Positions 35,307-43,311 of a stretch of 64,000 nucleotides of DNA are shown one piece after another. The number at the start of each line of letters is the position of its first letter. The first letter of the stretch is position 1. Source of the DNA: Roseiarcus sp963767245 (GTDB lineage: Bacteria > Pseudomonadota > Alphaproteobacteria > Rhizobiales > Beijerinckiaceae); NCBI GenBank assembly GCA_963767245.1, contig CAVYDG010000014.1, positions 186,001 through 250,000 of the forward strand, read 5' to 3'. Under the pieces are notes generated by a model. That model did not search any database. It was not told where the DNA came from and saw only the letters and a program-made list of their open reading frames with translations. The translations under genes were made by a program, and so were the position numbers.

Positions 35307-36077
35307 TTAGCAACTTCCTGATTCTCGTCGCGCCTCGCCTTGAGTTATTTCGGCCCAATACCGGCGCAGAGCATACGAGGCTGCCCCCTCTGGCAGATTG
35401 AGCCATTGGAATACTGAATGCACCAAATCGCCAAAGCCTGTTTTGTCGCTCCGCCCGGACTTTGGCCGATGGCCTGCAGCGCGCTGCCAATCGAGAGCAA
35501 GAAACCTGATAAGGTCATTCTCGGCGGTGCCGGTCGGCGCGCCGCCCTTGTGATCGGCGGCTCCTGCGCCCCGGACCTCGCCCATTATCGATGGCTCCAG
35601 CCGGTTATCGGTACGCTTGCCGCCCCCGCGGCTACGGCCCTTGACCCAACGTGCGCCTTCCGCGGCCAGCACCCGCGTCGCAAGGATCAGCTTTGCCGGA
35701 TCGGCGTCTTTCGCCCATTCCTGAAATCGCGTGATTTGCGGTTCGCCAGGAAATAGTCGCTCACTTACGATCGGAGCGCGCCCGTCGATATATTTGATAG
35801 CCCCTGTCGGGAGAGCCCGAACCCGGTTCCGCAGCAGTGCAACCGAAGGGTCCTCATCATGGCTCAATTCAAAGAGCTGCCGCAGGGCGTCATGCGCCTC
35901 ACGAAATGGGCCTTCAATGGGCGTAGTGAGAAAATTGTCAATTGATGTCTCGATGCAGCGAATGAGCTGCTCGAAGCTATCCGGCGATAACAAGAGCCCC
36001 TCCTTGGTCAGGCAATCGTGGACTCGCGCGCGCTGCTCGTCAGTGAGCTGGTCGGGGGCCTCTCGATCAGTCGCCAT
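35307..36077 (-). CDS. Island-encoded protein of unknown function
   Basis: 256 residues, hydrophilic, no signal or membrane segment. Visible features: an N-terminal helical part (DQLTDEQRARVHDCLTKEGLLLS), a glycine/arginine-rich patch (GRSRGGGKRTDN) near residue 150, and a C-terminal FGDLVHSVFQWLNLPEGAASYALRRYWAE. I recognise no family. The start overlaps the integrase end by 11 bases, and the AlpA-like gene follows, so all three look like one island operon read leftward from the tRNA-Gln end. Confidence 0.6.
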   Translation of the reverse strand: MATDREAPDQLTDEQRARVHDCLTKEGLLLSPDSFEQLIRCIETSIDNFLTTPIEGPFREAHDALRQLFELSHDEDPSVALLRNRVRALPTGAIKYIDGRAPIVSERLFPGEPQITRFQEWAKDADPAKLILATRVLAAEGARWVKGRSRGGGKRTDNRLEPSIMGEVRGAGAADHKGGAPTGTAENDLIRFLALDWQRAAGHRPKSGRSDKTGFGDLVHSVFQWLNLPEGAASYALRRYWAEITQGEARRESGSC

Positions 36078-37351
36078 GCGCCGAGCCCTGGCCTTTCCGC
36101 GTTGGCGAGCTCAACACCTTGTCTGCGGCGTCCGAATCTGGATTGCGGCTCATCGCAGCGGCAATCCGCGCGCCCACCGCATCGTTGGCGGCGCGGAGCG
36201 GATCCGCGGACAAATGAGCGTAGCGCGCTGTAGTCGTGGTGTGCCTGTGACCGAGTAAGGCGCCGATGATCGGAAGGCTCAACCCGCCCGCCGCGCCAAC
36301 GCTGGCGAAGCTGTGTCGCAGGTCGTGTAACCGCGGCTGCGGTGCGCGCCTTCGCCCACGCTTTGTCGATGGCGGCGCTCGCGGTAGCAGCCCGCATGCC
36401 AGGTATCACCCGGGGGTTGTCCGCCAGGTGCGTGAGTTGCTGAAGCAATGCGCGGGCCGGCGCGTTGAGGTAGACGATCTTGGCGCCGGTTTTGCTGTCG
36501 GGCAGCCGTAGGCATTCGCGATCGAAATCAACGTGATCCCAGCACAGATTGACGATCTCGCCGCGACGGCAGCCGGTTAACAGCAACAGCTTGATCGCCG
36601 TCGATGGGAAGGGGTTGCCCGATCGCCTTGCTTCGCCTTCGAGAGCCGCGGCCAGCTTGGCGATTTCCGCCTCGGACCAGAAACGCTCGACTTTCCGCAC
36701 CGGCGCCTTCTTGACGCCTCGGCCGGGGTTTACGGCGCACACGCCGCGCTCGATCGCAAAGGCGAAAATTGCGCTGACAAGCGCGACGCATTGGGCGGCT
36801 GCGCCCTTGCCGCCGGTTGCTATGCTGCCCGGCCGACGCTCGCCGCCTCCAATGGTCTCGGCAGTCTTGCCGGCCGTGACGGAGTTTCGCATCCGCTCGA
36901 CATCGGCGCGGGCGATGCGATCAGCGCGCAGATTGCCGAGCAGGGGTCGCAGGTGGTTCTCGATGCGTCCGCGATCGGCCTTGAGCGTCGACGCCTTTTT
37001 GTGGCTCACTCCCTCGCTCAGATAGAGATCGATCAGCTCGCCGAAGGTCAGCGCCTTGCGATCCTCCCGGCGCGCAGTCGAGGGATCGCGGCCGGCGGCA
37101 ACCTCGGCGAGCAAGCGCTTTGCCTCGATGCGCGCCGTCTCGGGCGTCCAGGGCGAGCCATGCTTGCCAATGGTAAGCCGCCGCTTCGGCGAGCCGCGGC
37201 CCGAACCTGCCCGATAGTCGACCGCATAGGACCTAGCCCCCGCCGGCGTCACGACAAGGACGAAGCCCTTCACGTCGGTGTCGCGGACAAGGTAAGTGGC
37301 GTCCCTTGCCTCAATACCATCGACAACCCGTTTGGTGATCTTTGCCCGCAC
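36067..37351 (-). pseudogene. Tyrosine integrase of the second island, frameshifted
   Basis: Probable start GTG at 37351 (VRAKITKRVVDG). N-terminal DUF4102 arm-binding domain (GFVLVVTPAGARSYAVDYR), SAM-like core-binding domain, then the catalytic domain with LLLTGCRRGEI (arginine). A one-base-type shift near 36333 moves the frame; the HxLR box (LHDLRHSFASVG), GALLGH and the tyrosine in TARYAHL then continue in the second frame to 36067. Repaired, it is about 425 residues, a normal length. It lies 150 bases from the tRNA-Gln fragment. A different protein from the first integrase. Confidence 0.9.
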
Positions 37352-37503
37352 CGAAGCGTCCCCGCAATGTCGGCACCATGTCGGCACCGAAAATCGTAGC
37401 CGTGACGGCAATTGTCGGATTCTGACGAGAGAAAAGCAAGGCAATTGAAGGTATTTGGAGCCGACATGCTTCTACCGGCGGCGCGTGTCGGTCCAGGATG
37501 CAG

Positions 37504-37550
37504 GATTTTGATTCCGCCATACGGAGGTTCGAATCCTCCCGCCCCAGCCA
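37504..37550 (+). other. tRNA-Gln(TTG) 3' fragment: attachment site of the second island
   Basis: Matches the 3' half of alphaproteobacterial tRNA-Gln: anticodon loop TTTTGAT, T arm GGAGG-TTCGAAT-CCTCC, acceptor CGCCCCA and encoded GCCA. The 5' side of the anticodon stem does not pair and no D arm is present, so it is not a complete tRNA. It fits an attR, with the complete tRNA on the far side of the island or lost. Confidence 0.85.
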
Positions 37551-37721
37551 ATAAATCAATGACTTAGGTCGGAAGACGCTCCCGAGGCGTTGGCGCGGCT
37601 ACCACCGGGCTACCACGCGCACGCTTTTGGGTGCGGCGGCTTGATTGACCACTCTTCGGATCTGTGATCGGCTCATCGCCGGGCCGCTTTGGGACAGTCT
37701 CCGTCCCGCGCACCGCTGCCC

Positions 37722-37761
37722 GAGGCCCAGACATCGCGCAACGTGCCTGGGCCTCTTTTTT
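37722..37761 (+). terminator. Rho-independent terminator
   Basis: Nine-base stem GAGGCCCAG / CTGGGCCTC (37722-37730 with 37747-37755), 16-base loop, then T6. Plus strand. No gene directly upstream on this strand other than the tRNA-Gln 3' end, so it may be the original tRNA-Gln terminator carried next to the attachment site. Confidence 0.8.
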
Positions 37762-37827
37762 CCTGGGTCGGAATTGAGCTACAAATCACACGGGGCCGCG
37801 CGGGTGCTTCCGATTGGAGGCCCGATC

Positions 37828-38073
37828 ATGCCGATCAGACGCATGTTAGATGGTGGGGCCTTCGAGCCGAAGGCCGTTGCGATCCTCACTGAGGCGTTCA
37901 ACGCCGTTGTCGCTGAGCTCGATTTGAGGACCGACGCCGATCGGGAGCGGGCCGCCAAAATTGTGATCCGGCTTGCGCATGGGCAACAGACCTTTGACGC
38001 GGCCAAGATCCGGGACCAGGCGATCGTTGCGGTTCGAAAGGAAGGCGGAACACGCCGCCGCCGGCCATTTTGA
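37828..38073 (+). CDS. Small conserved-looking protein of unknown function
   Basis: 81 residues from MPIRRMLDGG. Mostly helical and charged: FEPKAVAILTEAFNAVVAELDLRTDADRERAAKIVIRLAHGQQTFDAAKIRDQAI, ending in a basic RRRRPF tail. No signal peptide. The start is selected because GATTGGAGG lies eight bases upstream and composition changes there; the open frame upstream is not protein-like. I do not know the family, but similar short proteins are common in Hyphomicrobiales. Confidence 0.7.
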   Translation: MPIRRMLDGGAFEPKAVAILTEAFNAVVAELDLRTDADRERAAKIVIRLAHGQQTFDAAKIRDQAIVAVRKEGGTRRRRPF

Positions 38074-38200
38074 CGATCGACGCCCGGCGGAGCCTCTTAG
38101 GCCCCCTTTCCCAGTTTGCGCCTCTGTCAATAGGTAACTTTCACGGATTGATCCGCCGCAGAAGCAACGCCACAACGGATCTCGTCACGGAGAAAAAATA

Positions 38201-38533
38201 ATGCGCTTCATAATCGCCAGCGTCGCTATTGTCTCACTCATCTCGCTCTCGGCGTGCGCCAAGGGAGACAAAGGCGACAAGGGCGATCAGGGACCACCCG
38301 GTCCTGCTGGTCCTCCCGGCGCTGCGGGCCCCGCGGGCGCTGCTGGACCGCCTGGTCCAGCCGGACCAGGCGGTAGCTTCAGGGTCGTCAGCAATTCCCC
38401 CAAGGCCGCGTGCGACGCGGGCGAGATCATGGCTAGCGCCTATTGCGCCGGCGGAGGCGCCATGCAGGTCGACGGAACGACTGGCGCAAGCTGCGATGGC
38501 GGCAAGGCCGTGATTGTCTGCGCGAAGCAGTAG
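38201..38533 (+). CDS. Collagen-like lipoprotein
   Basis: 110 residues. Signal peptide MRFIIASVAIVSLISLS with lipobox LSAC, so the mature protein begins with a lipidated cysteine. Immediately after it come about 12 uninterrupted Gly-X-Y triplets (GDKGDKGDQGPPGPAGPPG...), rich in proline and alanine, as in bacterial collagen-like proteins. A C-terminal globular part of about 50 residues has four cysteines (KAACDAG, SAYCAGG, ASCDGG, IVCAKQ). It may trimerise on the outer-membrane inner leaflet or surface. Short repeats such as this are prone to length change. Confidence 0.85.
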   Translation: MRFIIASVAIVSLISLSACAKGDKGDKGDQGPPGPAGPPGAAGPAGAAGPPGPAGPGGSFRVVSNSPKAACDAGEIMASAYCAGGGAMQVDGTTGASCDGGKAVIVCAKQ

Positions 38534-39267
38534 GGCGACGCGCCTCAAGCGGGGGGAGATAGGAGCCTGAAATGTCGATCAGGCTTGGAGCAGATTTCGT
38601 GCTGCGCCTCGGGCGATAGGTATTGTCCCGGATTGATGGTGCGTAAAGGAAAGTCCAGAAGCGCCAGCGGGTGACGCCCTCGGGTGAAGTCACCAGCTCG
38701 GCGGGCGGCGGAAGAACATGCGCGTCGCCGTCCGCCGGTTCTAAGTTATTCTGCGAGGTCCTGCTCCTGCCGGAGGAAATCCTCGTCATACTCACGGTTA
38801 TTGCGGCGGCGGCGATCGGCGCACTGCTCGCGTTCGTCGCTTATGCGTTCGTCGCGCCGTTCTGAGTTCGGCCCGGATCCCCGTCTCGCCGCGGGCCGCC
38901 AACTCGCCGTAGCTGTCACCCCGCCGATGAACCTCGCGCCCGTCCGGGCCGAGCACGCCAGGACCGCGGCGCCGCATTTGCATAAAACTGAAGCCGTGCA
39001 CCCCGAGCACGCGGTCGCAGGCGGGGTTGGCTTAGCGCATGGTCAGCCCCGCCTCCCAAATAGTCGCAGCGGCCCTGAACTTGTGCGTCGCCAGTCCGGG
39101 TCGAGCGCACGGAGCCAAGAGCGTGTGCTTCTTGAGACATTGAGCAGGGAGGCCGCTGCGGCGGCTGTCTGAATTCCCGAAGCTGACGGAATTCCGTCAG
39201 CTGCCGAAAGATAGTCGCCGCGCTGCCCCGATTTCAGCGTGTCCGCAACGCGGGCCCGCCGCCGCCT
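38534..39267. other. Intergenic stretch without a confident gene
   Basis: 734 bases. One plus-strand frame (38671-38865) ends in a convincing hydrophobic segment (LVILTVIAAAAIGALLAFVAYAF), but no start with ribosome site was found, so it is not called. No RNA gene or terminator was seen. An EcoRI-like inverted patch GAATTCCG/CGGAATTC lies at 39171-39193. Confidence 0.4.
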
Positions 39268-39459
39268 TCAGCCCCTCGCCAGCCTCAAGATGACGTCGCT
39301 GCGGGCCGCCAGAAGCTCGTCGAGAAACGTCCGATCGACCCAGATCCGCAGCTGACCGTTTTGGCCTCTGGAGGCTTGGTCCTCGAGGTGCGGATTCCCT
39401 ACCTTGAGGGCTTCGTACGCTTCGTCAGTGATCTTGACGCAGATCATCTTCCGAACCAA
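39268..39459 (-). CDS. Small antitoxin-like protein
   Basis: 63 residues: MICVKITDEAYEAL near the N-terminus and RTFLDELLAARSDVILRLARG at the end. The ICVKITDEAYEAL start and SDVILRLA end are reminiscent of VapB-type (DUF217) antitoxins, whose C-terminus carries SDVILRL. No toxin gene adjoins it. A related short frame is seen at 42880-43014. The antitoxin label is inference from this signature only. Confidence 0.5.
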   Translation of the reverse strand: MVRKMICVKITDEAYEALKVGNPHLEDQASRGQNGQLRIWVDRTFLDELLAARSDVILRLARG

Positions 39460-39498
39460 GTCCGCGAGCTAGCGCCGATCATCGCCCGATCGCAGGCA

Positions 39499-39528
39499 TA
39501 AAAAAAGACCCCGCCGGCGAGGGCGGGG
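39499..39528 (-). terminator. Rho-independent terminator
   Basis: Stem CCCCGCC / GGCGGGG (39509-39515 with 39522-39528), six-base loop, followed on the minus strand by T7 (39506-39500). It lies 90 bases downstream of the 39622-39933 gene and probably ends its transcript. Confidence 0.85.
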
Positions 39529-39621
39529 CCCAGGTCGACCTCAAAGCATGCGCACTTTGAGGCGTCCGAGTTGCAGCGCTCGCTGCTGAGCCGGCGCTAC
39601 GAACGCCAACGAGGCAGCACC

Positions 39622-39933
39622 TCAACTTGTTCCGCGCTTAGGCGGGGTTGGCGAGCGCACGCTGAAGCTCTCGTCGTTCGCGCCGAGTAACCCTAAATCC
39701 GACAGATAGTTGTAAATGGCCGTGTAGGCTTCCTCGCGGATGCCGGCTTCGACGTGGTAGCTTGCTTCACCCTCCCCCTTTGTCGGCAGGGTATCAAAGC
39801 GGGGCTTGTATCCTCGCGCCTCATAGAGCGGTCTGGGAATTTCCCCAGGCGGAAAAGCGCTACGATAGAATACCCGAGCGTATTCTGCACCGCTCTCAGG
39901 CATTTTCGTCCGATAGAGACCTCTCGTGCGCAT
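39622..39933 (-). CDS. Hypothetical protein
   Basis: 103 residues, soluble: MRTRGLYRTKMPES at the start, a mid-region YARVFYRSAFPPGEIPRPLYEARGY, and EEAYTAIYNYLSDLGLLG near the end. No family recognised. The strong terminator downstream supports it as a real transcript. Start uncertain; MPESGAEY ten codons in is an alternative. Confidence 0.5.
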   Translation of the reverse strand: MRTRGLYRTKMPESGAEYARVFYRSAFPPGEIPRPLYEARGYKPRFDTLPTKGEGEASYHVEAGIREEAYTAIYNYLSDLGLLGANDESFSVRSPTPPKRGTS

Positions 39934-40047
39934 CAGGATACTCCACGTTTTGCGCCGGTTATTGAAAAAATCGCCGGGGCAACATTGAGTAAACTGGTCG
40001 CGCCTACGCTCCGAAGCGGGCGAGCCGATGACAGCAGTGTGACAAAG

Positions 40048-40072
40048 GAAGGGCGACCTTTCGGCCGCCCCT
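40048..40072 (-). terminator. Possible terminator of the four-gene cassette
   Basis: Imperfect eight-base stem GGGCGACC / GGCCGCCC (40051-40058 with 40063-40070), four-base loop. On the minus strand it is followed by a weak T tract (TTCCTTTG). It lies about 45 bases after the last gene of the 41919-40114 cassette. Confidence 0.45.
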
Positions 40073-40113
40073 CATGTTCCGCCAGTCGCCCCGGCGGCCG
40101 TCTGCGCGAACGT

Positions 40114-40410
40114 TCAGGCGCTCCGGCTCAGCACTCGCATCCCATGCTCGCCTAGCGCCGCGTCGACCTTCCCTCGTTCCGTCATGATGGCGGAAACCGG
40201 CATGATGAGGCGTGCCTTTACGATGCGCTCCTCTCCGGTCCAGTCGCCGGGCTGGTCGACGTAATATGCCAGATAGAGCAAGCCGCCAATGATTTTAGCT
40301 TGGGCGAGCCAGCTGACGAAAACCGGTTCTATCATAAATGGCTCGCAGATCGGTGCGTCGGCCTCAGCTTCACGAGCGATCGTTCCGCAGTTGGTTTGAG
40401 CGGTCGTCAT
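40114..40410 (-). CDS. Unknown protein, fourth gene of XRE-linked cassette
   Basis: 98 residues from MTTAQTNCGT. Contains FVSWLAQAKIIGGLLYLAYYVDQPGDWTGEERIVKARLIMPVSAIM, a beta-strand-rich core. No membrane segment is clear. Its ATG overlaps the stop of the preceding gene by four bases. No family recognised. Being last in a tightly packed cassette controlled from the 41961-41988 operator, it is probably made together with the other three. Confidence 0.65.
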   Translation of the reverse strand: MTTAQTNCGTIAREAEADAPICEPFMIEPVFVSWLAQAKIIGGLLYLAYYVDQPGDWTGEERIVKARLIMPVSAIMTERGKVDAALGEHGMRVLSRSA

Positions 40411-40835
40411 GCTGCCCTCCCGCCAAGCGCCTCGACGTCGACCAAGTCGGTGAGGATCGAGCGAAGGATGCGGAGATCGGTCGTTGGCGTCGGGCCCCAA
40501 GTTGGATCGCAGAATACTCCGATCATTTCCTCGAAGTCGCCGCTGTAGCACCATAGGAGCGCACGTGCCTTCACCCGGAAGTCGGCAAGGCTCATCGCTT
40601 TCGCGGCGATGATCTCCCGCACAACCGCAGACGTGCGGTCGAATATCACCTCCGCCGCCTCCCCCTCGAGGACATCGTCGTCAAGCGCTCTCTCCGCAGC
40701 CCAAGCTGCTTCGAACTCGGCTCCAAGAGCGCCGAGAGCGTCAGGACTAATGCTGGCTACGGCGACGACAGGAAGGGCCAGCGCAGGGACGCCAGCGAGC
40801 GCGGTCAATGCCGCACGGCGGGTGGTCGAGGTCAT
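40407..40835 (-). CDS. Exported unknown protein, third gene of XRE-linked cassette
   Basis: 142 residues from MTSTTRRAALTALAG. The N-terminus has a twin-arginine-like TTRRAALTAL followed by a hydrophobic stretch (VPALALPVVAVAS), suggesting Tat or Sec export. The rest is helical and acidic: FEAAWAAERALDDDVLEGEAAEVIFDRTSAV, then LADFRVKARALLWCYSG. Start and stop each overlap neighbours by four bases. No family recognised. Export of one product from a cassette otherwise lacking signals is unusual. Confidence 0.7.
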   Translation of the reverse strand: MTSTTRRAALTALAGVPALALPVVAVASISPDALGALGAEFEAAWAAERALDDDVLEGEAAEVIFDRTSAVVREIIAAKAMSLADFRVKARALLWCYSGDFEEMIGVFCDPTWGPTPTTDLRILRSILTDLVDVEALGGRAA

Positions 40836-41497
40836 CGGACTGCTCCTATGTTGAAGAAAATCGGCGATTTGGCGAGGGCGGGGAAATATTTGCCGCTGTC
40901 CTCGGGCAAATCCCATTCGACGAAGTAGGAGATCACCGCCTTCGCGCCCGCCAACGTCATCGGGGACGTCCTCAGGAGCCGGTCCATGGTGACGTTCGCC
41001 TGATGTTTGGCGGCGACGCACTCACCGTGATGGCACGGCACGGCCCTTTCGAGCCTCCCAAGCATCGCCCATTGAACGCGATGGGCCTCGATCAGGGCGA
41101 ACACCGGATCGGGCTCGCCGGTCGGCTCATCGGCGGGGGGAGCTTCATTGCCGATCCCAAGATTGATCAAATCGTTCTTGATCGAGCCGAGCGCGAGCAG
41201 CGCGGCGGCATCCATCGTCTCGCCCAGCACGAGCTCGTCGACCAGGTCGACTTCGAAGGCGCCAATTTTATGCCAGACCTCCTCCTCATCGCGCGCCCGC
41301 AGGGAGAAGAGCTCGCGTAGAGCGGCCCGCTCTTCGGCGAAGAGAGCCGCCGCTGCTTTTTCGTCTTCGGGATAGTCGTCGCCCCGGATCGCCGCGCGCG
41401 CCTTCAGCCAGCGGGCGTAGGTGCGGCTGAATGTTTGCCTATCGTCTGGCGCGACAAGTTCGGTCTCTTCGACCGTAGTTCGCTCTTGGGTGCGCAT
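40832..41497 (-). CDS. Unknown protein, second gene of XRE-linked cassette
   Basis: 221 residues from the ATG at 41497, preceded by a strong AAGGAG with good spacing; the frame is open to 41611 but that region is low-complexity. The sequence is helical and charged (RQTFSRTYARWLKARAAIRGDDYPEDEKAAAALFAEERAAL). It carries two cysteine/histidine-containing patches (VPCHHGECVAAKHQ) that could bind metal. It ends overlapping the next start by four bases. No family recognised. Confidence 0.7.
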   Translation of the reverse strand: MRTQERTTVEETELVAPDDRQTFSRTYARWLKARAAIRGDDYPEDEKAAAALFAEERAALRELFSLRARDEEEVWHKIGAFEVDLVDELVLGETMDAAALLALGSIKNDLINLGIGNEAPPADEPTGEPDPVFALIEAHRVQWAMLGRLERAVPCHHGECVAAKHQANVTMDRLLRTSPMTLAGAKAVISYFVEWDLPEDSGKYFPALAKSPIFFNIGAVR

Positions 41498-41607
41498 GGT
41501 GTTTGCTCCTTCCGACGCGCATGTGAGTGTCGGCGGGCGGGCAGTCCTTTCATCATCCGTCCGCCCGCCGCCCTCGCCGGCCATGCGCGGAGCCGGCGGG
41601 GAATTCG

Positions 41608-41919
41608 TCATTGCTGTTGCAGCGCCTCGCGCATCGCAGCGCAGCCGAGGGCGATCTCGGCGCGACGGACCTGAAGGTCCGCGACAAGCTTCCTCGCGCG
41701 GGCGAGCTCTTCCGCGACGCCGCCGATGGTCAGGCCGATGGTCGCGGCCATGTCGCTGTCTTCGGTGTGGAGAAGGCGCTCATCCAGCGCCGCCGCGACG
41801 AGGCGGGCGTGGCCGACGTTTTCTCGGCCGCGAGGTCGGAGGGCGCGGGTGAGGACGGCAAAGCCGCCGGCTTCGTCGGACAAAGCGGGGGCGGTTGCCC
41901 GCGCGGTGCGGTCGGGCAT
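41608..41919 (-). CDS. Unknown protein, first gene of XRE-linked cassette
   Basis: 103 residues. The second half is a predicted long helix (MAATIGLTIGGVAEELARARKLVADLQVRRAEIALGCAAMREALQQQ), possibly a coiled coil. The first half is arginine/alanine-rich and less convincing, so a start nearer MAATIG is possible. It starts 42 bases from the perfect inverted repeat shared with the divergent XRE gene. Confidence 0.5.
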   Translation of the reverse strand: MPDRTARATAPALSDEAGGFAVLTRALRPRGRENVGHARLVAAALDERLLHTEDSDMAATIGLTIGGVAEELARARKLVADLQVRRAEIALGCAAMREALQQQ

Positions 41920-41960
41920 TGTGGAAACTCCGGTTGCTTCTGAGGTATCGGCCGTGATAC

Positions 41961-41988
41961 AATTAGAACATAGCCGGTTGTTCTAATT
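41961..41988. promoter_or_regulatory. Operator between XRE gene and four-gene cassette
   Basis: Perfect inverted repeat AATTAGAACA-N8-TGTTCTAATT, AT-rich in a GC-rich setting. It is 15 bases before the XRE start and 41 bases before the divergent cassette start, so one repressor dimer could control both. Assignment to the adjacent XRE protein is inferred from position. Confidence 0.75.
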
Positions 41989-42003
41989 AGGTCAAGCCCC
42001 GAT

Positions 42004-42249
42004 ATGGTGAGTTGCGCTCAGATCAGAGCGGCCCGATCGCTTCTTGGCCTCTCACAGCCGCAAGTGGCGGCCGCTGCCGGTGTTTCCTCGATGACCGTCA
42101 AAAGGGCGGAGGGGTCTGGTAAGCCGCCCGCGTCGGCAGAGGCTATGAAAGCCGTGCAGACAGCTCTTGAGGTCGCCGGCGTCATCTTCGTCGAAGAGAA
42201 CGGCGACGGGCCAGGCGTTAGGCTGAGAAAGAAAGGCAAACGGAAATGA
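42004..42249 (+). CDS. XRE-family helix-turn-helix regulator
   Basis: 81 residues. The helix-turn-helix is LGLSQPQVAAAAGVSSMTVKRAEG at about residues 14-37, with the characteristic Q-x-x-x-A-x-x-x-G-V-S pattern. The C-terminal KAVQTALEVAGVIFVEENGDGPGVRLRK is typical of the short XRE proteins of alphaproteobacterial accessory DNA. It probably binds the inverted repeat at 41961-41988 and represses itself and the divergent cassette. The ATG lies 15 bases from the repeat. Confidence 0.85.
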   Translation: MVSCAQIRAARSLLGLSQPQVAAAAGVSSMTVKRAEGSGKPPASAEAMKAVQTALEVAGVIFVEENGDGPGVRLRKKGKRK

Positions 42250-42286
42250 TCGGGCGCGCGTCCGCATGAAGGTTTCCGCGCCCACC

Positions 42287-42671
42287 ATGATCGAAAGATT
42301 GGCGCTCTACGCGACCGATGCTGAGCTGCGCGCGGCGATCTTCGGCGCGCGGGCGAAAGACCCGGTGTGCGGCGGCATGTACGACCGCCTGAGCAAGCTT
42401 CCCACGTTCCCCAAGTTGCGCTTAGCTATGGGCGGACGGCATGTGCCGAGCTCGCCGTCGAACTTCGACAGCAAACTCCCAGAGCGCTTGAGGTCTATAG
42501 GCCCCTCGTGCAAGCATGCGCGAGGCGTTCTGCCGAGACTGCGAACCGGGAACGCGTCGCACGACGCCAGAGACGAGGAGTTGATACAACGAAAAAGTCG
42601 TCGACCGCTACTTGCGGCTCGAAGCCTTGGGGAAATGGCCCAAAGAGCCAAACGACAAGTCGCCGTGGTAG
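42287..42671 (+). pseudogene. Possible small island protein, frameshifted
   Basis: From MIERLALYATDAELRAAIFGARAKD the frame stays open to an A5 run at 42592-42596. Removing one A joins it to KVVDRYLRLEALGKWPKEPNDKSPW and a TAG at 42669, both of protein-like composition. An internal patch (LPTFPKLRLAMGGR) resembles AlpA-type DNA-binding proteins. The middle part is less convincing and may hold another break. Total about 128 residues. Low confidence. Confidence 0.35.
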
Positions 42672-42879
42672 CTCACGGTCGGCGCACCCTGCTCGCACCT
42701 TTGGGGAGGAAGTGCGGAAGCGGGAGCGGGTGCGATGCTCGTCGCTTATCGACTGACCGGTCTATCCGCACTTGAGACGTACTATGCAGTGTCAGAACGC
42801 GCGCGCAAGCCTGCGCGCCAACGGCGAACAGCGCGCCATATAAGGCCGCTGAGGGCGGTCGGCGGTCTCGGACGTCACC

Positions 42880-43014
42880 GGGCGGGTGCGGATGGCGTCA
42901 GCGCGGCCCCGACCCTTCGCCAGCCTCAGGATCACATCGGAATAGGTCTCGCCCGGGCCGCGCATGGCGGCGAGGCGTGGCGAAGGCGGCGGGGGGGATG
43001 GAGATGGTCACCAC
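42880..43014 (-). pseudogene. Possible VapB-like antitoxin fragment, frameshifted
   Basis: From a GTG near 43014: VTISIPPAAFAT, then after a one-base-type shift near 42970 the frame reads AAMRGPGETYSDVILRLAKG. That C-terminal block (GPGETYSDVILRLA) is the DUF217/VapB-type antitoxin signature. It shares SDVILRLA(K/R)G with the protein at 39268. The proposed start lies next to a G7/C7 run, another likely indel site. No toxin neighbour is visible. Confidence 0.35.
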
Positions 43015-43311
43015 GGCCGTCCAGTTACCGCTTCGACAAAGACGAACTAAAGACCGATCTCGGCAACGGGGCGCGTTCGGCAGCGTCGGCGTTCAAGATG
43101 CCCGGGCAGCAGCTTCTGGGCGTTCGGCCTATCGAGCCGGTGTGGGTCAGCCCCCACGACTACAAGACATCGAACCCGCTCAAGCCGAACTGGTACAAGC
43201 CGAACGCTTGGCATGCGGATTCCGACGAAAGCGCCATGTTGTAACGAGATGATGCCGCCACCTGTAACGGAATGATGCCGCCGGGGTGGAGCGGGCTCGC
43301 TGGCGCTTTGA

